Positions 1 to 12,400 of a DNA stretch of 64,000 nt are shown here, one piece after another. Below the pieces are notes generated by a model. That model had not been told where the DNA came from. It did not search any database and saw only the letters and a list, made by a program, of their open reading frames with translations. The number at the start of each line of letters is the position of its first letter. The stretch's first letter is position 1. Source of the DNA: Allodiplogaster sudhausi (lineage: Eukaryota; Nematoda; Chromadorea; Rhabditida; Diplogasteridae). Location: positions 3,236,501-3,300,500 of the forward strand of contig CALZFC010000021.1 of assembly GCA_945643635.1 (NCBI GenBank). Reading direction: 5' to 3'. The translations under genes were made by a program, and so were the position numbers.

Positions 1-772
1 GCGATAGAGTGGGAGATTGCATGGCATACAAAGACTCAGAGTTGGCAGGAAAGAGAGATGAACAATGTTGGTGAGGAAACAAAAGAAGGCGAACCTGGCC
101 GAGGTAAACAAAGAGAAAGGGAGTAAATACCAGAGAGAATGAGCAGCTAATGGAGAGGCGCAGAGAGCGAGAAAGAGAAAGAGAGACAGAGACTACTTGC
201 TTCTCAACGGGTGGTCTTTGTTCCACAAAAGGAAGATCTTAGTGCCAGGCTACTCTCTTTCTCTTATCCCCTCTCTGACTCACTCACTTTTAACTCTTCC
301 TCCCTCTCTCTCCTCACTCTCCTTCCTCCCTCACTTTCCATTCCTACCATTTATCTCTTGCCTTTTCCAGTAGCTGATGTGCAGAATCCTTGTGCAATTC
401 ATCATCGTCGAGGAGCTTTGCTATCGAGAGCTTTAGACTGAAAAAAAGGATGATGAAAAGGAAGAGAGAGAAAACGACTGCCAGAGATGCAAAATTTAAC
501 CACACAAAATTCATGTTGTTGATGCCGCAAATTAGTGAAAATCCATCAAGAAAATTCAAAAGAAACAAATGCGCCTTTGATAACACAATTGACATGGCAA
601 ACTCCAAATAATGGCTCCGTCAATAATAAGCTAATATGACGTGACTTATTGTGAGCTCTAATACGGTCATTATAATAAAATGTAAATAAAATGGTAGAGA
701 TATTTCGAAAGGGAAAAAAAATTAAAAAATAATATATAAAACAAATAAATTACGTGTGCGTGCTTTCTACAG
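1..772. other. Intron or 5' flank of the adhesion gene, no coding exon seen
   Basis: I see no exon here. The stretch is low complexity: purine-rich (GA) segments up to about 200, then pyrimidine-rich (CT) segments to about 370, then AT-rich sequence running into the acceptor that ends at 772. The signal-peptide exon of the NCAM-type gene must lie upstream of the window or be too short to recognise. Confidence 0.5.
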
Positions 773-1910
773 GCTGGGAGCTGAAGCTGCTGCCGTCGGG
801 CGCGCAGCTATCGAATCGGAAGGTCGGCGAGAACTTTCTCGTCGTCTGCCAAGTCGACGGGTACGAAGGCACGGCCAGCGATGTCCGCGTCGACTGGCTC
901 AGGGACAACGAAATCGTTCGGCATGGCCGGTTAGACTCTTTCCAACTTTTCTTCTTCCTTTGTTTTTCCATCTTTGACCATTTTTTAAACCAATTACAAT
1001 GTAATTTATAATGAATTTATGCATAAATGTGATTACAGTAAGGGACAGCTCTAATACACCTGTTTCCGAGCTGCTATTATTGTTTGCCAATTTGTGAAAA
1101 CAATTAACTTAATAGTAATGACTAAAAACATTCTCCAGAATCATGACGATCGAGAAGCCGATGAGCTCTCAGCTGATGATCGTTCGGGCTCGGAAGCCGG
1201 ATGGGGGCCTCTACACCTGCCAGGCCAAGATTGACGCCGAGACCAAGTACGCCAACGCCAGCATCAACTTTATCAGTCAGTTCAAATATCTCATTCTCAG
1301 TTTCATCGTCTTTATTGTTTTTTTTTCATTTCATAAATATGTGACAGTAACGTTAAAAGGGGCTCAAATTTTACATATTTCTATTTTCACGAGCCTCTTC
1401 TTCAGAAAGGGGCATACGCATCTTGTGGCACTATAATTAAAGCTTTCCTGGCTTAAATAGAGCAATAAATTTCATTCTAGTCATAATAAGCCCAGCGAGG
1501 AATTCGAAAGGTCAGCAAATCCATTAAAAAAGGCAATACTCCCTTTTTACGTCCATATAGCATTCAAGCCATGGGGCGTAAAGATCTGGAACGCTAATCC
1601 GAGGCAATCCGCTGGCTTTTCCTGTGGGATGACCGCGCAATCGCTCTAAAAACACTCGGTGCTTAGGGAAAGAGAAAGAGAGAAAGAGACAGAAAACGAG
1701 AGAAGAGAGCGAAATGAGAGATTGAGGAAGGAGAGAGAAAAAAGACTGACCAGACATATGGGGAGAGGGGCATGCGCGCTTCTTAGGTGGCGATTAGACG
1801 AATGAGCGACGAAAAATTAGGGGTATGGAAAAAGAGCAGGCAATATGAGAGGTAGACAGAGGCTAAAAAAGGAAAGGCGAATAGAGAGAGTTATAGACAA
1901 ACAGAAGAGA

Positions 1911-1942
<32 letters not shown>

Positions 1943-2648
1943 ACAAGCGAGAGAGCGAGAAAATTAAGAATAGCAGACGCCGACAAATGTGATCGCGTAA
2001 GTGGCGCGTGCCATGATTGACAGTGTCCATATGGTAGTTCACTCTATTTCTCTTTCTCACTCTCTTCATCTCTCTATGTCTTTCTATTTATCTATCTGTT
2101 TGTCTATTATTTCCTCTCTAGCTCTTCTTTTCTGTCTATCTCTATCTTTCTCTCGCTCTCTTTTTCTATCTAGGCTTTCTCTTGCACTTTCCTTATTTTT
2201 TAAACTCCTCATATTTCAGCTAATGCACAAAAAGAGCGATTTATTAAGGAGCTCGCAAGTTCATTCCGGAAGGATTGGAAGCGGAGTACTTGATAGACCT
2301 TTCCAAAGTAGTCGTATTTTTGAAAATAATCGGTTGCGTCTTGCAGTGTGTACATTGTTAGCCCTGAGGAAGAAGAGCGAAAGAATGGGAAGAGTAAAAG
2401 AAAAAGAAGAAGAAAAAAGATACTTAGAAAGTAGCAGAAATGGAAATGGAATAAATGAGAAGAAAAGGAAGGAGGATAAGCTCCTTCTGCTGCCAGCCAC
2501 CTGCGCACATTCGTCCTTCTTATTCTTGATGCCAGTCAGGGTTAGGCATGACAAAGCGGGTCGGGGGAGCAGGGATGAGGAGTTGAAACCGAGTTTACGC
2601 TGCAATGACACTAAGAGTGACCCGCGCATTTCGCTTTCTTTCTTGATT

Positions 2649-2681
<33 letters not shown>

Positions 2682-3161
2682 CTCTCTCTTTCTCTACCTC
2701 TCTCTCTCTCCTTCTCTCTCATTTCTCTCTCTCTTTTTTTCTCTCTCTCTTTCTTCCTCCCTCTTTCTCTCTCTCTCTTTGCCTCGTCTCGGAACTTCTA
2801 ATTCGTTCGTATCCTTCTTAGTCATGCCTGGCCGAATGCCAAAGACATAGTATGATGCAAGTTGCATGATTGGCACAATCAGAGAGAGAAAGCGAAAGAT
2901 CCTTGAGGATGATGCATCTCTTCCCTTTTAGCTCACTTGATTGCATTCAAAACATGATGGATCGCATTAGGGTACAAGGCTACTCACGGAGATGTCCCCC
3001 TTGTTGCGGTCTCCTTCCACTTCTCGCACCCCATGCATTTGCTTCAGTCTTTTGCGATTTGTCGTCTTCTTGTCTCTGCTCCTTCTCTACGCATCTCTTC
3101 CTTCCATCTTTATTTCTCTATCTCTATTTCGTCCTCGTAGACTCTCTTCGTCCAAGCTCTC

Positions 3162-3204
<43 letters not shown>

Positions 3205-5703
3205 CATGCACTCCCTTCTTTTCATAGTCGCAATCGCCGGATCCTTCGCGAGCAATCAGTCGAGATATTGTTTCGATTTGAAGGCCGGTCGGTCAGCTAA
3301 TTAGGGTGTGAGGAGAGGAAAGAGAGAGAGCAGGCGGCTTTTGTGAGGCTGCACTCCCTTTTTCGGGAACGGCGCCCGCGACATATGATGAGCGGCGAAC
3401 CACCCGGCATCCGGTATGGAAGAGGGGGACGCCGCTCCTACCAGAGAAAGAGAGAGAGAGAGAGAGTATCTAGGTGAAAGAGATGCTAATGGTAAGAAGA
3501 GAGAGGAGGCGGAGAGACATCTAGAGGGAAAGAGGGAAAGAAAGAGTGAGAGAGAGAGAGAGAGAGACAAGAAAGTGCAGTCATAACCTTCGAGAGTCCC
3601 AGAGGGACAATTGTCCTTTCCTAGCTCTTGAGTCGGCAGTCCCTATGCCTGAACTCTCGTTGACAACCTTGGAAATGATTGGTGTGGGAGAGAGTCACCG
3701 AGTCAAATACTCCAGTGGCAAGTACTCCTTACTACTCTTTTTCGATCCCAAAGTTCAAATCATCAAGTGATAGAGAAGGCAAAAAAAAATCGGAGCAAAC
3801 GGCAAACACTCTTTCTGGTATTCGATGGAAGAGGGCAAGAGGATGAAGCAGCAGTAGAAGAAGTCAAGAGCAATCGGTCTATGTATCTCTCTCACTCCTC
3901 GTCTCTCACACTCTCGTTTTCCTTGTCTCTCTCCACGCTCTTTCTCTCTCTCTCTCTACCTCTGTCTCCTTCTCTCCTTGCAGCTCATTCCTTTTGACTG
4001 ATGAAGGAAGCTACTTGAGGCAGCAGGTAGAGGAGAAGTGACGAGGTGAAGAGGGTCAGCAATGATGGCACTTCTTGCCACACGACACTGGGCTTTATCG
4101 ATATCTCATCGCTTTCAATATTGATTGGCTTCTGATATTCACTTCAATCATGGCATATGGCTCTAGCTTTCTCAAGTGGCCGATCCATGACCACTCACAG
4201 TGCGAGAGTGTCACTCAAACTCTCTCTCAGCACATGACACCGATATGGGTGGACATTTGGAGATCAGTTCTTTGGAAAGATTCGTACAACTAAGGCAATG
4301 ACCAAGGGTCTAAATAGGTTCAAAAAGAATGAGAAGTAGTGGTGTTAACTAGAATAATCAATCAATTCAATTCATTTCTGATCATCGTTATCTTCTAGAG
4401 ACGCCCGAGTTTGTCGACCCGAAGCCAGAGCAGCATCCCGAGGACGGCACGACGGCCGAGATCGTCTGCAAGGTCGACGCGGAAGAGGGCGTCGAGATCT
4501 TCTGGCAGCACAACGGAGCCACGCTAGGAGAAAGTTCGTAAAATATATATTTATTAATTAAACAGAGTTTTGAATAGTCGAAATAATTTAGAGTGATTTT
4601 CGAATATTCAAAAACAAAAAAAAAATTTAAAAAAGAGATCATGTGCATACACAGTCTTCCCTAACCGTATATGTACATACCTTTGGCACTGGAATTTCCC
4701 ATCTTTGTAACAATTCTGGCCATGAGAAGTCTCCACACATCTCTCTCTGGACTCTGTCTTCTTCTTCGACACTCTCAAGCCTAATTTGCATGACTTGTCC
4801 TCGGCGCCTTCTTCTCTCTAATTCGGTGTCTTGTCCGCTCGTTATCATGTGACTGGTCTGTCGTCTCCAAAGCTACCCGGTGGATTATGGACGGAGAGAC
4901 TTGGATGAATGTGAAGAGAAGCGCAGAGATAGGAAGATAGAGAGAAAGAAAAGAGTGAGGCTGTGTGAGACACAGAGAGAGAAAGAGAGACGGCGAGAAA
5001 GAGCGAGATGGAGAAAGATAGATAGAGGGAGAGAGAGAAAGAGAGAGAGGGAGTAGACGACAGGACCGGTGCGCTGCAGTACAGACGGGCGATTGCCGAA
5101 ATCTCACTTGCTCACCACGGAGCAGCCGGAGCGAAATCCTCATGCCTTCCACGAGTTGTGAAATAGGACAGTTTGAAAGAACCTTCCGACTCTTGGCAGC
5201 ATTACAAAGGCTGATCGAATTGCACTCTTCTCATCAGTTTCAATGCGTCAAGGAAGGAATAAAAATGCACTACTTGATGGCCGGTAGTGAATAGTTTTGA
5301 TTGTGAGGAGAAGATTCTTATTTTCTCTTCGCGACCTACGAGGCATTCGAATGTTGTGTCTGATTTTTTCTTCCTTCCGTATTCTGCCTTCCTCTGAACG
5401 AGTGTGGCAGCTGCGCAGTAAAAGAGAGTGTCCGACTACCTAATCTCTGCTCATGCGATTGCAGGGCGGCATCGAGTTCATCATGTTCGGAAGGTTCCAG
5501 ATATAGTGGGAGGGTCTAGAGAATGGAGAGAGAGAGTGAGAGACAGAAAGAGAGACTCAGAGATAAAAGGGCAAAAATGGGAAACAAAATCAGAGCAAGT
5601 ATGTATTAGCCGTATGGCAGAATGTTTGATCTGGGCGACATAGAAGATGAGAAGGTTTGAAGAGTGGAGATGAGATCTCTCCCCACGAGGAGAGACATTG
5701 AAC

Positions 5704-5740
<37 letters not shown>

Positions 5741-6367
5741 GGGCGATCTAAGAGGCTCGTACGATAAGGGGTCAAGCAGGTCAGGATTAGAGGAATGGAG
5801 GGAGGCCGGGCATAATGCAAAATACAGTTTGGGATAGGGCGATGAGATTGAAGAGGGCTCCGGGTGGCAGAGAATGAGAACCATCTGGAGCGACTTGCCG
5901 GCCGTTTATGGACAGAGTAATTGGAGATGGCGCACACTTCTCATGAGACATAAGCAGCGACTTTTGGAAATGGAAAGAGGACGACGAAGAAGCTCAAGAA
6001 TAAAGCAGCATCTGCGCGATTTTCTGATTGCTTGCTGATTTACTAGGAAGATGGAGGGGGGGGGAGGAGTGAGATATCACATTTATTGCATTCGGGTCTT
6101 TGTTCATAGAATGAAACATCTCTTTTTTGAGTGAGATATCACATTTATTAAATTCGGGTCTTTGTTCTTAGAATGAAACCACTTGTCATACTGAGGTCTC
6201 AAAAATACTACGATTAGACACCGAGAACAGGTGCTTTTCCGCGGCCGAATGCCACTTCTGCCTCTCTCCGAGGGTCCGGCTCTTCTTTTGGTAATCCGAT
6301 TCGGACGTTTCGCTGACGCCACCAGCACCCGGCTCGCAATTTAGACTCCCTCTCAAGTGTGCCTGTC

Positions 6368-6409
<42 letters not shown>

Positions 6410-9400
6410 ACCACCAACAACAAGTCTACTATGGCCCATCAAACCGCATTTCCTGGCTATTCTTGGCTTGGATATCAAACTTTAGTTTGCTACTAGCAAG
6501 ATGTCGGAAAACTGGAGACACTAGCATGTAGACATGGTGCCTTACTCGTATAGAGAAACGGAAAAAACACTCGTGTGTGCTTCTTTCCTGTCGAATGATA
6601 TAAAACTTCACACCATGGGGCATCTCTGGTTTATGGGCATTTCAAAGTCCGCTATGTCTACACACATTGTCAAGTGCGTATGTAAACATCTCCTATGTAT
6701 GCTCCTCTCTTCTCACCCTATACCTTTGACCAATCCCGCGCTGCTACGTGTTAGGATTGAAGGCTGCAATCGTACGCATTATACATCTGGCACAACAGAG
6801 ATACTGACAGAGGGAACTGAGTTCGAGGCAACACGGAACGGAGCAGCTTTGAGTAAGCCGTCGCGCAATTGTTTGAGCAACTCTTGAGATTTCGAAGCAG
6901 AGTTGGCAAGTTCCACTACTGTTCTGCTAAATAAACAGAGACATTTCATGGCCAATAAATTATTGAACCAATTGAGCGAAGGAATTCTTGCACAGCAGCA
7001 TCATATATTACTAATTATACTTGCGATCAAACATGTATGTTGGAAAATTTCGGGTAATTGCTTATTAAAAGTGGCAAAAAAAGTCAGAAAAATTTTAGCC
7101 AGCACTCGTGACTACGACTTCAAGGATGGCAACCAAGTACTTGTGATTCCGCACTTTGACGCGAAGAAAGACGACGGGATCTACCTCTGCAACGCCGCGC
7201 TTCACTCCTCCTTCGAGACACTCGCCATTAATGTCACGGCTTACTGTATGTCTCTATTCAGTTGTTTAAAATTGGATTATTTCTTTGCTTAAGCCTATTC
7301 TATGTATATTCTTACTCGATTTGACACACTTTCTTTTCCAAGGTTTTCCAATTTTTGATCGACTTCTACCGTTTGTTTCAGCGCGCCCAACAATCACTGT
7401 GTTCGACGTGCCAGAGGGCAGCATCGGCTACGAAGGTCAGGCCACGCAGTTCAAGTGCCAGGCCGTCGGCAAGCCGAAGCCGACCTACAAATGGTTCAAA
7501 GTGGCTGTCAGTTGGCATTCCTGTTTTCTTTAGTCTTTAAAACCATAGCTTCGTATGCTTGTTAAAAAAGACATTTACAATCTGCATTACTGAATTGCCC
7601 GTCAAAAGGATCTAGCTGATGATAGGCTGCGCATGCTTTTTTGTTGTTGAAGGCTGCAAGCTTGTAGTCTGTACACACGCTCATGCATAGTTGTACATGA
7701 AATATTGTAGCGAGCTCTGCCGATTGCAATTGGCCTTCAGAAGTGAAAGATAGCACGAGGGAAGAGAGCAGAGAGAATAGAGAGAAAGAGAGAGAGGAGT
7801 AGCATGAGTGAAAATGTCGCTTCTGCGATGAAGCACGCTACAAATTCATGCATACAATTCTGGCCGATTAGGTGTGGAGGGGGGGGGGAAGAGTTACTCC
7901 TCGCGCATTGTGCCACTCACTAGAGAAAAGCCGTCATCTAGCACAGAAAAAGGGAGTTAGCAGTGCACTACGCTATTATAAATTTTGAATGATCTTGGCT
8001 GCTTCCGCTTCTCTCGTCGTATTTTATTCTCTTTATCTCTCTCACTCTCTCGTTCTCTCTCCCTCGCTCTCTTCATCTATTTCTGTCTCTGTATCCTTCT
8101 CTTGCTATCCTCCATCTCTCCCTTACGTTCAGCTACACATTTGCTCCTACAAAGACATATAGCGTGCTCACTTGGTGAATGCAGGAGGCAAATTACTCTG
8201 AAAGACCGAAGCTGGGAGCACAAACGGTTAGAGAGTAGGCATTTGGGAGGGATTACAGCATTCCGGGAACGCCAGAGAGCACGTTCTCGCATGAGAAAGT
8301 TGCAGCGCGGTCATTGTTCCTCGATTGCCATACGTGCTGCCTGCTACTGAAAAGGCGCTCTCGCTATCATATTTCCAATGTCAACCGCCGACGAGCGGTG
8401 GACTCTCTCTTTTGTCTCAGCCCATTTGGATATAAGCCAAACACATGTATATGTACATAGGAGTGTCGTATTCCAAATGCTCACTCTCGCCCTCTCTTCC
8501 TCGCCCTCCCCATTCATGGTCCTCTTCTGACCAAAGAGGTTCCTCTCCTCCATTCATGAGTAATATCGCTTGCGGTGCAACAAGCAGTGGATGAGTCAAA
8601 CGGCATGGCCGGAGACGGGAAAGGAAACAGAGCAACAGCTCTGCATGCCAATGCAGAAAGGAGTGAATCTATACTGAGAACTCTCTTTCTCTCACAATCA
8701 GTCCTTCCCGAAATCTTCATTACTGACTGAGAATGAATGCAAAGTGTCACATTATGATGCGTCTTGCATTATTTATCACGCAATGGTGTGATGTAACTGG
8801 CAGCAGACTCACGCGAGTCGAGGCTGACCGAGTGGAGAGGAGCGATCGAGAGAACGATGAGGCTCTCTTCCCTTTCCTTCTATCTTCCTTCTCTCCCCTC
8901 ACTCTCTAAATGACTCATCATCTCCATCTCTTCACACTCGCTTTCTCACTTCTCTCTTCGCTTACAATCACTCTCGCGCACGCAGTGCCTCGCGAACGGT
9001 TGGTGATATGGCTGGTCAAGGAGACGGATGATGGCCATCTCTGGCCCGGGCTGCACGCTTGAGTGGAGATGCATCTGATTGGATATGACGTGTCAGAGAA
9101 GAGAGAGAGAGAGTGGCAGAGAAAGAGAGAGAGAGGAGAATAAGGGACACCAGGTATGCAGATGAGACCTACACACCTCGAGATTGCGGAAGCTGCGGGA
9201 GATCGAGGGACGGCGTGAGAATAACAAGAGCGTCTAATATCCCAAATTAAGGGCATCGAGGACTGTCAACTGCAAGACAAGCGAGTGGACTTTGTCAGAT
9301 AACGAGGCTCAGATTAATTTTGAACTGGGATCATGAACATCATGAAAAATTGCGAAATGTTGTCAGGGCATATGCAGGTTGCTTTTCGTGCCAGCCGATA

Positions 9401-12400
9401 AATAATACCTCTCGTTCTAGCCTAATCTAGGAAGTAACCCTCGGATTGCTTATTTAATAGGGCAATACTGAGTGTTGAGATCTTCCTGTCTTTTTTTCTA
9501 CTTGAAATTGCATACCAATTCGCCAAGGTCTCGAATCATCGAGGGAAATAATATAGTCAATGAGCCCTTCACGAATTTCAAAATGGGCTTTACAGCTTTT
9601 ATGTGCACCGTGACGATTTATTTTGCTTTCTTGGTATATATCAACATCCGATATAGTTCCTCCAACTGTAACTCTCTTTCTCTCTCTCTCTCACTCTGCC
9701 TCTCTCTTTCACTTTCTCTCGCTCTCTCTCGCTCTCTCTACCTCTCTCTCCCTCTCCCTCTTTCTCCCTCTCTCGCGCTCTCTCCCTCTCATCAAATTTG
9801 CACCTTGTGCCCGGACGGATTGGGTTGAACTGGGTGCGCCCACCACCTGCTACATGCTCCAAGGCATCCAATCTCTTCATTTTCGCCCTCTCGATCTCTT
9901 CCTTCTCTAACTCTCCATTCTCTGCCTCTCTCACTCTCTCTTCAATCACTTGTCCTGCAAATGCGATGCCGCATGTGTGCGGCTCTCTGCCATAGTCGTA
10001 CTTGAGAACAGAAAAAGGAGCTGAACGAGAGAGAGGACAGAAAGAGATAGAGGGATAAGGGGAGAGCAGAGGTAGAGAGATAGGAAAGAGAGGGAGAGAG
10101 AGAAATTCAAATACAGTGGATGAAGGAGTCATGGAGAGAGCGAAAGAGGTGGAGGACGAGAGGGCGGGATAATGACATGAGCGGTGGAGGGGGGGGGGGA
10201 CGAAGCGAGTGGGTCAGCGACGATTTAGAAAGTATTCAAGGATATACACGCTGCGTTGCCCCATACATCGTTATCACCTTGGACGTCTTTTCCTCTGCGT
10301 CGCGCTCTCCCACTTTCTCTCTGTCTTTTACTCTCTCTTTCTCTCTCGTCCTTTCTGTCTCTTACTCCCTCCCCTAAATCGTGCCAGATGGCAATGCGCG
10401 GCTCCCCGCCGTCTCTCTCCTGCTCGAATGCGCCTCCAAAAATGTGTACGGCCTTCAAAAACAGAACGCGTGGTTATTGACACTCTTTTCTCTTATTTTT
10501 TTTCTATAAACTTCTGGCGCTTCTTGTCCCGTGGAGAGGGAAACGAAAGGCGTGCATTTGATGCGCACAATTGGAGACGCGGCCTCAGTGCCGCCTCTTG
10601 CACGCTCGACTTGGCAGAGCTCAGCAACTAGTCACGCTTGATCGACGGGAACATGATGATATGGCAGAGAAAGAGAGAGAGAGAGAGAATATGAGAGAGA
10701 CAGATTGAAACTGAGAGAAAGAGAGGAATATACAGGAGAACAAGAGAGCTCACGATTGCCTAGCAGTCGAATGTGAAAATATTGAAATTGTGTGCGGTCG
10801 GCAGAAGCAACAACAAGGAAGGGACAAACAGCGACGACACCAGGAAGAGAATAGGCACTAATGGAAAGAAGCGAACCACAAGCCTATACCATTTGATGTC
10901 GTTTGATGCAAAGATGTGCCATGTTAATTGCAAGACAAAATAAGTGGAAAAATCCGATTTAGAACGGAGAGACGCAGAAGATGTATGGGCATAAGGTTTG
11001 ATATTCTTTTTTGTTTGTTTTATATTTGTGCTCGTCTGCTCGTACCTTTAGCTTCTTATCCTTCTTTCTCTACACCTTTCCGCATTTAGCTAGAGAAGTA
11101 GAACTGTAGTTACTGGAGTACGTAGTATGTATATGAATGTATATGTCTAGCGACGTAAATAAACGGCTATTGAGTAATCACGAAAATAATAAACCTATTG
11201 TGGTGGTGTTCTGTGAACATTTCAAAATTTTTACCGCTACCCTCGCTTATCGCTATCCATTATTATTATTATTATTATTATTGCGATAATAATATTAATA
11301 TTTTTCATTCGCACTTCACCCCTGCTTTAAAATTTTTTTTATTTCATTCTTTGAACAAAAAACATTAGTCTCGCACTAACTCTTCAGTCGTGGTTAGCTT
11401 CTGTAACCCAAATAGAAGTTGTTGAGGAAATGCCAAAAAAACTTTTGAAATAATATAAAATTTTATCTTTTATCATTTAAAAGTAAATAAAACTGAACAA
11501 CGTTGCAGGAGAACGAGGAAATCGTGGAGTCGGACATGTACACGGTGAGCGATGGGCTGCTCGTGATCAACGCGCTCTCTGGCGCCGACGCCGCCGAGTA
11601 CAAGTGCGTCGCCATCAACAGCATCGGAGAAGCCGAACGCGTCGCCACACTCCAAGTCTTCCGTTCGTTTCTCGTATTCAGAACAGAGAAAAGGCGGCCG
11701 CTCAAGACAAAACTATTTGAGTAGAATGAAGGAGGGCATGTTATCTTTAAGAATTTGATTAGAATTGATTTCAAAGGAATGAATATATTTTACTTGCATC
11801 TATATACATAGGTATCTATTTTAAATTGCAGTAAAGCCTGTGGTCGAGAGACTCGATGACATGACGAAGCAGGATGGCGAAGAGGTAACTTTCAGCTGCA
11901 AGTACGCTGCCGACGGTCACGTTCGAGCCAAGTTTATCTTCAACAACGAAGTCTTCCAGGTACGATTCAAATTCAATTCAGTAGCAGATTTATCTGCAGA
12001 AATGCCAAATATCGCAACAAGTGAAAAATCCATTGAAACTTCGCTGTCAAGATAATGCCATTATTCGGCAATTATTTCTTTTAATTTTTATCCGCACACG
12101 AACACGAAGATTGCACTTGTCCGATTCTGTTTCACAACTTCACAAGCAAGCGAAAGATTCGTGGCGTTGTGCTTCACCGACTGAATGCACTTAGGAATGT
12201 CTTCTGCTTTTGTTCCGCGCACTCGTTTGCATAGTTTATCTTTCTCTTGCCATCACTTATTTCCTTGTCTCTTTCTTCGCACGTTTCGTCCATGTTGTCC
12301 GTTTCGTGCGCACAAGATTATCACTGGCATGCCTGTTGAGCTCTCGCGTACGCAGAAAGAAGGAGACGCCGACGAGGAGAAAGAGTCGTCGGAGGAGGAA

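Noticed and set aside
2001..2801. 266-codon Leu/Ser-rich open frame
   Set aside because: Pure consequence of CT-rich simple sequence inside an intron; no splice, start context or family support.
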